From the NCBI RefSeq assembly GCF_000473325.1, contig NZ_KI421513.1, forward strand, positions 1,063,217 through 1,127,216: a stretch of DNA of 64,000 nt. The letters run 5' to 3'. The translations under genes and the position numbers were made by a program. Under the pieces are notes generated by a model. The model did not search any database. It saw only the letters and a program-made list of their open reading frames with translations, and was not told the origin of the DNA. The first letter of the stretch is position 1; each line of letters starts with the position of its first letter. Shown piece by piece: positions 19,453 to 27,877 of the stretch. Source of the stretch: Leisingera caerulea DSM 24564 (GTDB lineage Bacteria > Pseudomonadota > Alphaproteobacteria > Rhodobacterales > Rhodobacteraceae).

Positions 19453-19716
19453 TCATTCGACCTGCCCCCACTGCGCCTGCGCGGCGTCACGCTGTTCGCG
19501 GGTCATCCGCGCCGATGGTCTGGCATATCCGCTGTGTTCGCTGCCGCGCACCAGCCGAAGGTAGGCGATGATGCCTGTGATAAGCCCGGCCGAGGCCAGC
19601 AGCGCTGCGGTCACCACCTGGGTTTCGCTATAGCTTTCCGCCGTCAGCGCCAGATAGCCGAAGGACCAGAACCCGGCCCAGGCGACCACATTGACGATGG
19701 CAATCAGCTTGTTCAT
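19453..19716 (-). CDS. Small two-helix membrane protein in the Liv cluster
   Basis: An 87 aa protein with two predicted helices (about residues 4-24 and 34-54) and a basic, glutamine-rich cytoplasmic tail (RPSARMTREQRDAAQAQWGQ). I do not recognise a named family. It lies 74 bp before livM and downstream of livH in the same direction, so it is probably co-transcribed with the transporter. Small proteins of this kind could stabilise or regulate the permease; there is no direct sign of it in the sequence. Confidence 0.65.
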   Translation of the reverse strand: MNKLIAIVNVVAWAGFWSFGYLALTAESYSETQVVTAALLASAGLITGIIAYLRLVRGSEHSGYARPSARMTREQRDAAQAQWGQVE

Positions 19717-19818
19717 GCCGCCGCCCCGACGTTAACCACTTCTTCAGAAATCCCGGCTTCGCCACATTTCGCCCAAATCTCTTTGCCAGCATGTTGGCGG
19801 GTAAAGTGAGTGGGACTA

Positions 19819-20151
19819 ATGACCGCGATTTTCGAGGAAATCCGGCGGCTGGAGGCCGCGCGGAAGAAGGGATGGATTTCAGCATCCGAATACGCAGTGG
19901 CCAAGGGCCGGCTGCTGGAAACCGTCGAGGACGCAACCGTGCTGCCGCCGTTTGAAGCGCAGCCGCCAAGGCGGGCAGTTGCCAGAGACGCACCCGGCCC
20001 TTGGGGGCCGATGCTGATCGGGCTATGCGGGGCGGGAGTGCTGACCTTCCTCGCCGGGCAGGTGATTGGCGATCTCACCATCGCTTTCACACTGGTTGCT
20101 AGCGTCTTTGCCGCCGTCGTCATCGCCGCCTTCCGCCGGCTCGAGGGCTGA
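19819..20151 (+). CDS. SHOCT-like small membrane protein
   Basis: A 110 aa protein on the strand opposite the transporter genes. Residues 4-32 (IFEEIRRLEAARKKGWISAS then EYAVAKGRLL) look like a SHOCT domain, a short helix-turn-helix module usually found at the C-terminus of membrane proteins. Two hydrophobic helices follow at about 60-80 and 85-105, so the order is reversed from the common layout. The start could be ATG 19819 or GTG 19810. It is nested between livH and the small membrane protein gene, and interrupts the run of minus-strand genes. Function unknown. Confidence 0.6.
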   Translation: MTAIFEEIRRLEAARKKGWISASEYAVAKGRLLETVEDATVLPPFEAQPPRRAVARDAPGPWGPMLIGLCGAGVLTFLAGQVIGDLTIAFTLVASVFAAVVIAAFRRLEG

Positions 20152-20178
20152 GCACGCAGGGAGCAGATCATATGAGCC

Positions 20179-21165
20179 TCAGACCCGTTCAATGATCTTC
20201 TCCCCGAACAGGCCCTGAGGACGGAACACTAGGAACAGCAGCGCCAGCACATAGGCAAACCAGTTCTCGGTGGCGCCGCCGACCATCGGGCCGATGGCGA
20301 ATTCGAACAGTTTCTCGCCCACACCGATGATCAGGCCGCCGACAATGGCGCCGGGGATCGAGGTGAAGCCGCCCAGCATCAGCACCGGCAGCGCCTTCAG
20401 CGCGATCAGCGACAGCGAGAACTGCACGCCGGACTTGGTGCCCCAGACGATGCCGGCAACCAGCGCCACAAAGCCTGCGACCGACCAGACCAGCACCCAG
20501 ATGAAGTTCAGCGAGATGCCGACCGACAGGGCTGCCTGGTGGTCATCCGCCACAGCGCGCATCGCCCGGCCCTGTTTGGTGTACTGGGCAAAGCAGACCA
20601 GGCCCGCCACCAGCAGCGCCGCGATGACGGTCGCCACGATGTCCAGATTGTCGATAAAGAAGCCGTAGCCGAAGATGTTGAAGGTGGTCTCGTCAATCCA
20701 CAGGTTGATGCCCTGCGGCAGGCCCACGTCCAGCGTCTTGATCTCGGAGCCCCACATCAGGTCAGCCACGCCTTCCAGGAAATAGGCAAGCCCGATGGTG
20801 GCCATGAACAGGATGATCGGCTCCTGCCCCACCAGATGCTTCATCACCAACACCTGCACCAGCCAGGCCAGCAGCACCATCACCGCCACGGTCAGGGCAA
20901 TCGCCAGCACACCGGGCACGTTCCAGCCGAAATGGGTGACGTGGCCGCCGAAGACCGCGTTGATCACATGCGAGAAAGGCACCTGCCCCTGCATGATCCC
21001 GACCAGCGTCATCGCCGCAAACAGCGCCATCACGCCCTGGGCATAGTTGAAAATGCCGGACGCCTTGTAGATCAGGACAAACCCCAGCGCGACCAGCGCA
21101 TAAAGCACGCCCGCCATCAGGCCGTTCAGCGTGACTTCCATCGCAAAGACAAGTTGTTCGGGCAT
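20179..21165 (-). CDS. livH: Branched-chain-type ABC transporter permease LivH
   Basis: Membrane permease of 328 aa, LivH class. The N-terminal NGLMAGVLYALVALGFVLIY, then KASGIFNYAQGVM, are the standard LivH signature; the coupling loop GRAMRAVADDHQAALSVGIS is intact. It forms the membrane core with LivM. The ATG at 21165 (MPEQLVFAMEVTLN) has a GGAGAG ribosome site. The gene follows livG by 102 bp on the minus strand. Confidence 0.95.
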   Translation of the reverse strand: MPEQLVFAMEVTLNGLMAGVLYALVALGFVLIYKASGIFNYAQGVMALFAAMTLVGIMQGQVPFSHVINAVFGGHVTHFGWNVPGVLAIALTVAVMVLLAWLVQVLVMKHLVGQEPIILFMATIGLAYFLEGVADLMWGSEIKTLDVGLPQGINLWIDETTFNIFGYGFFIDNLDIVATVIAALLVAGLVCFAQYTKQGRAMRAVADDHQAALSVGISLNFIWVLVWSVAGFVALVAGIVWGTKSGVQFSLSLIALKALPVLMLGGFTSIPGAIVGGLIIGVGEKLFEFAIGPMVGGATENWFAYVLALLFLVFRPQGLFGEKIIERV

Positions 21166-21267
21166 TAGAGGCTCTCCTCGGAATTCTGCGCTGCGGCGGT
21201 GCACAGGGGGTGCACAAGGGGTGTACGGGTGTCACCCTGCCGGCGGCTGGTGTTGCTGCAGTGCAAC

Positions 21268-22086
21268 TCAGTCATGGCTGACCCCCAGATAAGCGTCGAT
21301 CACATCCTGGTTATTGCGCACCTCATCCGGCGTGCCGTCACCGATCTTCTTGCCGTAATCCATCACCACGACCCGGTCGCTGAGGTCCATCACCACGCCC
21401 ATGTCATGCTCGATCAGGGCAATGGTGGTGCCGAACTCGTCGTTCACATCCAGGATGAAGCGGGACATGTCCTCTTTCTCCTCGACGTTCATGCCCGCCA
21501 TCGGCTCATCCAGCAGCAGCAGCTTCGGTTCCGCCGCCAGCGCCCGCGCCAGTTCGACCCTTTTCTTCAGGCCATAGGGCAGCCGCGCCACCGGAGTCTT
21601 TCGGATATGCTGAATTTCCAGAAAGTCGATGACCCGCTCCACGATCTCGCGGTTTTCGGTCTCTTCCTTTTCCGCTTTGCCCTTCCACAGAGCCTGCGAA
21701 AACAGTCCTGTTTTCATATAGTTGAGCCGACCGGTCATGACGTTGTCCAGAACGCTCATGCCATCAAACAGCGCGATATTCTGGAAGGTCCGGGCAATGC
21801 CCTGGCGGGCCACCTCATAGGGTCTCATCTGCGGCCGCTTGGAGCCGCGGAACCAGACTTCTCCCTCCTGCGGCACATAAAAGCCTGAGATCACGTTCAG
21901 CATCGAGGATTTGCCGGCACCGTTGGGACCGATGATCGCACGGATCTCGCCCTCGCGGATGTCAAAGGAGATGTCCTTGATCGCCACCACGCCGCCGAAC
22001 CGCAGGGTGATGTTCTTCATCTCCATCACCACACCGCCGATGGTGCGGCCGTCTTCGGTGACGTAGCTCTCGGAATTGTCAAGCAT
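21268..22086 (-). CDS. livG: Branched-chain-type ABC transporter ATPase LivG
   Basis: A 272 aa ATPase of the LivG class: Walker A GPNGAGKSS, signature LPYGLKKRVELARAL, Walker B KLLLLDEPMAGM, plus the LivG-specific EEKEDMSRFI stretch. It pairs with LivF. Two starts are possible; I use the ATG at 22086 because GGAGG lies 10 bp before it, while the ATG at 22101 has only an A-run upstream. The protein has about 20 extra N-terminal residues compared with E. coli LivG. Confidence 0.93.
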   Translation of the reverse strand: MLDNSESYVTEDGRTIGGVVMEMKNITLRFGGVVAIKDISFDIREGEIRAIIGPNGAGKSSMLNVISGFYVPQEGEVWFRGSKRPQMRPYEVARQGIARTFQNIALFDGMSVLDNVMTGRLNYMKTGLFSQALWKGKAEKEETENREIVERVIDFLEIQHIRKTPVARLPYGLKKRVELARALAAEPKLLLLDEPMAGMNVEEKEDMSRFILDVNDEFGTTIALIEHDMGVVMDLSDRVVVMDYGKKIGDGTPDEVRNNQDVIDAYLGVSHD

Positions 22087-22174
22087 AACAACGGCCTCCA
22101 TTTTTTTGCCACATAGAAATTTTAAGATTTCCATGCGATACTTGTGGGAAACGAGCAGCAAGGAGATCGACGTT

Positions 22175-22360
22175 ATGTTCGGCGAACTTGAGCATTCCTG
22201 CCTTCTGAAGATGGCACTTGAATGCAAGCAGATGGGCCTCAGCCAATCCGAAAGCCTGGCCTCCATCATTGAGCAGACACACGGGTTCAGTTCCACCTTC
22301 AAGATTCAGCAGGTGGTCAACACCGCGTTCCACCCTGAACTCAACCCCGACCTGATCTGA
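22175..22360 (+). CDS. Small uncharacterised protein, 61 aa
   Basis: A short open frame divergent from livG with a good AAGGAG ribosome site 9 bp before the ATG. The product (MFGELEHSCLLKMALECKQM, then GLSQSESLASIIEQTHGF and a polar C-terminus) has normal amino-acid composition, a helix-rich look and two cysteines. I recognise no domain. It faces the acyl-CoA ligase gene tail to tail. It may be a genuine small gene or a chance frame; the ribosome site and composition favour a gene. Confidence 0.5.
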   Translation: MFGELEHSCLLKMALECKQMGLSQSESLASIIEQTHGFSSTFKIQQVVNTAFHPELNPDLI

Positions 22361-22413
22361 GACCGTTCCGGCCTGCCCGGCACGGGGCGGGATTATTTCC
22401 GGAGATACGTGCG

Positions 22414-24387
22414 TCATTCCGCGGCCACCTTGTGAACCGCTGCCGGTTTCACTTCGGCATCGACAATGGTCAGCGTCGCTTTGATCGAGCCTTTGCGGCC
22501 GTCCTCATAGGTCACTTCCGTGACGGTCGAGACCTTTTCCGAACCGTCGTAAAGCGCGGTGATGATATCGTCGAACTTCTCTTCCACGATACGGCGGCGC
22601 ACCTTGCGGGTGCGGGTCATCTCGCCGTCATCGGCATCCAGTTCCTTGTGCAGCACCACAAAGCGGTGAACCTGGCAGCCTGACAGCATAGGATCCTCGG
22701 CAACCGATTTGTTCACTGCGCTCACATGCTCGCGGATGGAGGCCAGCACCTGCGGATGGCCGGCCAGCTCCTGATAGGAGGCATAGGCGATATTATTGCG
22801 CTCAGCCCAGTTGCCTACCGCCGTCAGGTCGATGTTGATGAAGGCGACACAGCGGTCCTTGCCATTGCCGAACAGCACGGCTTCCAGAATGTCCGGATAG
22901 AATTTCAGCTTGTTTTCCACATACTTGGGCGCAAACATGCTGCCGTCGGCCATCTTGCCAACATCCTTGGCGCGGTCGATGATCCGCAGATGGCCAGAGC
23001 CTTCCTCGAAGAAGCCGGCGTCGCCGGTGGCCACCCAGCCTTCGGGATCCTTGGTGGAGGCGGTGGATTCCGGGTTGTTGAAATACTCCACGAAAGTCCC
23101 CGGCGAACGGTAGTAGATCTCTCCGTTGTCGCCGATCTTGATCTCCACCTCCGGCGCCGGCACGCCGACGGTGTCAGCACGCACTTCGCCATCCGGCTGC
23201 ACGGTGATGAACACGGTCGCCTCAGTCTGACCGTACAGCTGCTTCAGGTTGATGCCCAAAGAGCGGTAGAAATCGAAAATCTCAGGCCCGATCGCCTCGC
23301 CCGCGGTGTAGCCCACGCGGATGCGGCCATACCCCAGCGTGTCCTTGAGCGGCCCGTAGACCAGAAGATTGCCCAGCGCATATTTCAGGCGGTCCATCAT
23401 GCCGACGGGCTTGCCGTCCAGAATGTCGCCGCCGACTTTCTTGGCGTGGGCCAGGAAATGGTGGAACATCTTGCGCTTCATGGCGCTCGCGTCCTCCATC
23501 CGGATCATCACATTGGTCAGCTGGCCTTCGAACACCCGCGGCGGCGCAAAGAAATATGTCGGACCGATCTCGCGCAGGTCGGTCATCATGGTGTCGGCGC
23601 TTTCCGGGCAGTTCACGCAGAAGCCGCACCAATAAGACTGGCCAACCGAGAAGATGAAGTCGCCAACCCAGGCCATCGGCAGGTAGGAGAGGATATTCTC
23701 GCTCTGTGTCAGCTTGTCGAACTCGGCGGAGTTCTTGGCGCTTTCGATCACGTTGCGGTTCGACAGCACGACGCCCTTGGGCTTGCCGGTAGTGCCGGAG
23801 GTGTAGAGCATCACGCAGGTGCTGTCATAGTTCAGCTTGCTCTGGCGCGCGTTCAATTCGCCGATCAGCTCGTCATAGGCCGCCCGGCCCTGATCCTGGA
23901 TATGGCTGAACTGGTGCAGCTGGGTGTGGTCGTATTTACGCATGCCGCGCGGGTCGAGATAGATCATGTGCTCAAACTGATGAAGCTGATCCTGAATCTC
24001 GATCACCTTGTCGGCCTGCTCCTGATCGCCCACGATCACGAAGCGCGCGCCGCAATGGCCCAGCACATAGGCCATCTCCTCGGCCACCGCGTCCTGATAT
24101 AGCGGCACCGGCACGGCGCCGACTGCCTGCGCAGCAACCATCGACCAGTAGAGATACGGGCGGTTGCGGCCGATAATGGCAACGAAATCACCTTCGTTCA
24201 CGCCAAGGTTGATTAAACCCAGCGCCAGCGCCTCGATTTCCTTTGCCGCCTCGGCCCAGGTCCAGCATTGCCAAATGCCGAATTCCTTTTCCCGGTAGGC
24301 CGGCGCGTTTGCGAATTGCGCCGCATTGCGTTGAAGCAGCGCCGGCAGGGATTGCTTCCCCTCGGCGCCCATCTGCATCTGAGCCAA
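22414..24387 (-). CDS. Long-chain acyl-CoA synthetase-type AMP-forming ligase
   Basis: A 657 aa ligase of the long-chain fatty acid CoA synthetase (FadD15/ACSL-like) class. The AMP-binding P-loop YTSGTTGKPKG is in the first third, GQTEATVFITV and GDAGFFEEGSGHLRIIDRAK (ATP and hinge motifs) follow. It makes acyl-CoA from a free acid, ATP and CoA. The TTG at 24387 is taken as the start because GGGAGG lies 8 bp before it; the next ATG (24378) is too far from that site. It is the first gene of the minus-strand block that continues with livG, livH, livM, the binding protein, livF and the second ligase, so it probably serves the same imported acid. Confidence 0.9.
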   Translation of the reverse strand: MAQMQMGAEGKQSLPALLQRNAAQFANAPAYREKEFGIWQCWTWAEAAKEIEALALGLINLGVNEGDFVAIIGRNRPYLYWSMVAAQAVGAVPVPLYQDAVAEEMAYVLGHCGARFVIVGDQEQADKVIEIQDQLHQFEHMIYLDPRGMRKYDHTQLHQFSHIQDQGRAAYDELIGELNARQSKLNYDSTCVMLYTSGTTGKPKGVVLSNRNVIESAKNSAEFDKLTQSENILSYLPMAWVGDFIFSVGQSYWCGFCVNCPESADTMMTDLREIGPTYFFAPPRVFEGQLTNVMIRMEDASAMKRKMFHHFLAHAKKVGGDILDGKPVGMMDRLKYALGNLLVYGPLKDTLGYGRIRVGYTAGEAIGPEIFDFYRSLGINLKQLYGQTEATVFITVQPDGEVRADTVGVPAPEVEIKIGDNGEIYYRSPGTFVEYFNNPESTASTKDPEGWVATGDAGFFEEGSGHLRIIDRAKDVGKMADGSMFAPKYVENKLKFYPDILEAVLFGNGKDRCVAFINIDLTAVGNWAERNNIAYASYQELAGHPQVLASIREHVSAVNKSVAEDPMLSGCQVHRFVVLHKELDADDGEMTRTRKVRRRIVEEKFDDIITALYDGSEKVSTVTEVTYEDGRKGSIKATLTIVDAEVKPAAVHKVAAE

Positions 24388-24504
24388 CTTTTTTTCCTCC
24401 CTTTCCGGCGTTGCTGCCGGACCGACCGCCGTCCGCGGTTCTGGCCCCGATTAGGGACAGCCATAGGTTAGCCCGTCAACTTTTTCCTGAAGTTTTCCTA
24501 AATC

Positions 24505-24550
24505 TTACGAATTGTAACAGACGTCTTCCCCTTGTTTTACAGGTTGTTAC
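24505..24550. promoter_or_regulatory. Operator-like palindromes upstream of the acyl-CoA ligase
   Basis: TTAC-GAATT-GTAA (24505-24517) is a perfect palindrome, and the half-sites GTAACA (24514-24519) and TGTTAC (24545-24550) form a second, wider inverted repeat. They lie 118-163 bp upstream of the ligase start in a 436 bp gene-free stretch between it and the histidine kinase. The AT-rich character contrasts with the surrounding DNA. A dimeric repressor of the TetR or MarR kind is plausible; none is encoded next to it. Confidence 0.4.
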
Positions 24551-24823
24551 GCGAGGCGCCGCGGCGCCCATCGCCGGGAATCCTTCCTGCCGTGCGGCGG
24601 CCGCGTCTGAAACTGCGCGGGATGCGCACAGATCGGTAATAGGCCGAATCAAAGGACCAGTGACTCTTTCTGAAATGCGAATCTGAAAGGGGCGGCAGCC
24701 GCTCCCTTCATCCGGCAATCAGGAGGCGATTTTTGCGGTGCGCGGCGGCCGGGTTCTTGGCCGCGGCTGAATGGCAATTTGCCCCTGTTCGATAGCGGTG
24801 CTAGCCATGGGCCGGGGAGAGCC

Positions 24824-26725
24824 ATGAACCGGACAAGCAAACAGCACGCCGCCATGACCACCGCCGGGCTGAACCTGATCGCCCAGGCGCTGTCGATCTA
24901 TGACAATGATTTGCGGCTGGCCGTGTGCAACGGCCGCTTTCAGGAAATGTTCAATCTGCCGGACCACCTGACGCAGCCCGGGGCGTCCTTTGCCGATACC
25001 ATCCGCTTTCTGGCGGAAAACGGCGAATACGCGCCGGAAACGGATATAGAAGACATCGTGCGGACCCGGGTTGAGCAGGCGCTGGACTTCGTGCCCCACT
25101 ATCTTGAGCGCGAACGGCCAAACGGGCAGATGATTTCGATCGAAGGCTCACCGTTGCCGCAGGGCGGCTGGGTCACCGTCTATACTGACATCACCCGCGC
25201 CAAACGGGCAGAGCAGCTGCTGCGTGCCCGGTCGGAAGAGTTGTCCGAAAAACTGATCGCCCACACCGAGGAGCTGTCTGCTGCCAACCGCCAGCTGGAG
25301 GCCACCAATACCGCGCTGGAAGAGGCCAAGCGGCAGTTGACCGAGATCGAAGGCCGCACCCGGCTGACCACCGAAATGATGCCCGCCCATATCGCTCATG
25401 TGGATGCGGATGGCTATTACACCTATACTAACCGCCGCCTCAGCTCTGTATTTCCCAGCCGCCCCTCGGACATTTTGGGCATGCATATCTCGGACGCGCT
25501 GGGGCCTGACGCCTTTGAACGGATTGAGCCGCATCTGCTGGCTGCCTACAAGGGCGGCAGCCCGGTGTTCGAGTTCACCGAAAGCCACAGCAGCCGCCGC
25601 ATCCGGGTGGCTTTCACACCGGATCAGCAGGGCGGGGTCTATATCCTTTCTATGGACGTGACCGAAGAAACCCAGGCCCGCGTTGCCCTGCAACAGGCCC
25701 GCCGCCGAGAGATGGCGGCGCAGATGACCAGCGGGCTGGCACATGACTTTTCCAACCTCCTGACCATCATTCTTGGCATGCAGGGCAAGCTGGAAAAGAT
25801 GGGGCTGAGCAGCGAAGCAGCGGAGATGGTTCAAGGCACCCTGTCTGCGGCAAGGCGCGGCGGACGGCTGCTGAACCGGATTGCAGAAATGACCGGCCAG
25901 CGCACCCTGCGCCCTCAGGCCACAAACATGCATGAGCTTCTGGGGGAGCTGAAGATCCTGGCTTCCCCTTCGCTGCCGCAAGGTATGGGGCTCAGCATCC
26001 TCGACAACATGCCGGATCAGGTGCTGCTGCTGGACAGCGGCAAGCTGCAGGATGCGCTGCTCAACCTGATCCTGAATGCCCGCGACGCCTGCGGCACCTC
26101 CGGCCAGATCACCGTCAGCGCCCATGCAGTCGGCCAGACCTGGGTGGAGATCACCGTCACCGACACCGGCCCCGGTTTCTCTGCCGAGGCGCTGGAGAAA
26201 GCCCTGAACCCGTTTTTCACCACCAAGGGCAGCGAGGGCTCCGGCCTGGGGCTGCCGATGGTCTATGACATGGCCAAGCTTGCGGGCGGCGACATGCGGC
26301 TTGGCAACACCCTGACCGGCGCCTCAGTCACCCTGCGGCTGCCCTACCGGCAGGCCCCGGATGCCAAGGGCGGCATGGCGCTTTTGGTCGAGGACAGCGA
26401 AGAGCTGCGCGCCAGTTTCCGCGACATGCTGATCGACCTCGGTTATTCGGTTATCGAAGCGGCCAGCGTCGATGAGGCAAGCGCGCTCACCGCCGACCTG
26501 CCGGACATCGCGCTGGTGCTTTCAGACATCAAACTGGAAGGCAGCGCCACCGGCATCGACCTGGCTGCCCGCCTGGACGGCTCAGGCCTTCCCATCATTC
26601 TGATGACCTCGCTGCCGACTAGCGACCCTCTGTTCCGCAAGGCATTGAAATGGGGGCCGGTTTTGCGCAAACCTTTCACCACCCACCAGCTGTCCGAATT
26701 GATCGCACCGGAGCCCGCCGCATGA
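24824..26725 (+). CDS. Hybrid sensor histidine kinase with PAS domains
   Basis: A 633 aa cytoplasmic sensor with no membrane helix. Domains: a PAS-7-like segment (about 15-125: IYDNDLRLAVCNGRF), a coiled coil (about 130-180), a second PAS (about 185-285), a phospho-acceptor helix with GLAHDFSNLL (His307), an HATPase domain (NLILNARDAC N-box, TDTGPGF G1, GSGLGLPMV G2) and a C-terminal receiver with Asp568 in LVLSDIKLEG. The missing membrane part suggests a cytosolic or redox/ligand signal. Its stop codon overlaps the start of the response regulator gene (ATGA), so the two are translationally coupled. The ATG at 24824 has a GGGGAGAG ribosome site. Confidence 0.92.
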   Translation: MNRTSKQHAAMTTAGLNLIAQALSIYDNDLRLAVCNGRFQEMFNLPDHLTQPGASFADTIRFLAENGEYAPETDIEDIVRTRVEQALDFVPHYLERERPNGQMISIEGSPLPQGGWVTVYTDITRAKRAEQLLRARSEELSEKLIAHTEELSAANRQLEATNTALEEAKRQLTEIEGRTRLTTEMMPAHIAHVDADGYYTYTNRRLSSVFPSRPSDILGMHISDALGPDAFERIEPHLLAAYKGGSPVFEFTESHSSRRIRVAFTPDQQGGVYILSMDVTEETQARVALQQARRREMAAQMTSGLAHDFSNLLTIILGMQGKLEKMGLSSEAAEMVQGTLSAARRGGRLLNRIAEMTGQRTLRPQATNMHELLGELKILASPSLPQGMGLSILDNMPDQVLLLDSGKLQDALLNLILNARDACGTSGQITVSAHAVGQTWVEITVTDTGPGFSAEALEKALNPFFTTKGSEGSGLGLPMVYDMAKLAGGDMRLGNTLTGASVTLRLPYRQAPDAKGGMALLVEDSEELRASFRDMLIDLGYSVIEAASVDEASALTADLPDIALVLSDIKLEGSATGIDLAARLDGSGLPIILMTSLPTSDPLFRKALKWGPVLRKPFTTHQLSELIAPEPAA

Positions 26726-27426
26726 CATCGCCCCTGGTCACCATCCTGGATGACGAGCCGGAAATCCGCCGGATCCTGACCGAAACGCTGGAGGACGCAG
26801 GCTTCCGCACCCAAAGCTTCGCCCGCGCGCGTGAATTCGAGGCGGCACTGAACCGGGTGACACCGGACGTCTGCCTTGTGGATCTGTCGCTGCCCGATAC
26901 CGACGGGCTGGCGCTGGTCCACCGCCTGGCGCTGGAACAGGGGGCGGCAGTCATCATCATCTCCGGCCGTGCCCAGGTGCAGGACCGGGTAACCGGGCTG
27001 GAGCTTGGGGCAGATGACTATATCACCAAACCTTTTGATCCGGCCGAGGTGGTGGCCCGGGTCCGCGCCCGCCTGCGCAGCGGCCCCCGCACCGCCGCAC
27101 CCGCCAGCGAGACCGCCCGGTTTTCCGGCTGGACCGCCCATTTCGACCGCTACGTTCTGGAGGATGACACCGGCGCCGAGACCCCCTTCTCCCATGCCGA
27201 AGGCGAGGTTTTGCGGCTATTCCTGGACAGCCCCAAGCGGCTGATCTCCCGCGCCCAGATGCAGGAGGCGCTTGGCGGTGCCGCTGGTGAAAGCTTCGAT
27301 CGGGCGATGGATGTGCGCATCTCGCGCCTGCGCACCAAGCTGCGCGAAGACCCCAAGAACCCGCGGCTGATCAAGACGATCTATGGCGCGGGCTACATCT
27401 TTCTGGGCGACGTGGACTGGGTCTGA
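26722..27426 (+). CDS. OmpR-family response regulator
   Basis: A 234 aa two-domain regulator: receiver with acidic pocket Asp10/Asp11, phospho-acceptor Asp54 (CLVDLSLPDTDG) and Lys in YITKPFD; then a winged-helix DNA-binding domain ending DPKNPRLIKTIYGAGYIF. It starts inside the stop codon of the hybrid kinase gene and is its obvious partner, although the kinase's own receiver domain means phosphate may be shared or diverted. Targets are unknown; the nearest candidate is the Liv/ligase block, which lies divergently upstream. Confidence 0.94.
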   Translation: MTSPLVTILDDEPEIRRILTETLEDAGFRTQSFARAREFEAALNRVTPDVCLVDLSLPDTDGLALVHRLALEQGAAVIIISGRAQVQDRVTGLELGADDYITKPFDPAEVVARVRARLRSGPRTAAPASETARFSGWTAHFDRYVLEDDTGAETPFSHAEGEVLRLFLDSPKRLISRAQMQEALGGAAGESFDRAMDVRISRLRTKLREDPKNPRLIKTIYGAGYIFLGDVDWV

Positions 27427-27549
27427 CCCCGCCAAAAAAAATATAAAGCCGCCTGAAAACACTGTGCTTTCTCCCGTCAGATGGAGGACTGCGCAAAGAC
27501 GCGCCACTGGCCTCTTGCCCGGGCGAATCGCTGCGCGTAGAATCATTGC

Positions 27550-27777
27550 ATGGCCACCTGTCTGCTCTACCGCCAAGCCCACTCGCGCCCGTCGCGGTTC
27601 TACCGCATCGAGCTGGCGATGAACTTGTTTTCCGAGGTTTCCGTGCTGCGCGAATGGGGCGTGGCCGGCGGCAGCGGGCGAAGCGTTATCAACATCTACG
27701 GCAACCTGCGTGAGGCCTCGCTGGCCGCCGACAAGCACCGCAAGCGAATGCTGAAACGCGGCTACGGCCGGGCCTGA
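27550..27777 (+). CDS. Stand-alone WGR-domain protein
   Basis: A 75 aa protein that is essentially one WGR domain: LREWGVAGGSGRSVINIYGN, then REASLAADKHRKRMLKRGYG. WGR domains in PARPs and in bacterial MolR-type proteins bind nucleic acid; free-standing ones are common in Rhodobacteraceae but have no assigned job. It is 124 bp after the response regulator gene and reads in the same direction, without a clear ribosome site. The tail is strongly basic, consistent with nucleic-acid binding. Confidence 0.82.
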   Translation: MATCLLYRQAHSRPSRFYRIELAMNLFSEVSVLREWGVAGGSGRSVINIYGNLREASLAADKHRKRMLKRGYGRA

Positions 27778-27877
27778 CCCGCGCCGCGCCAGCGGCGCCC
27801 GGCCCAACTGTGACGGGCATTCTTTGAATGTCCAAGAACAGGCGGGAGCACCCTGTCTCTGTTGCATACCGCCAGAT

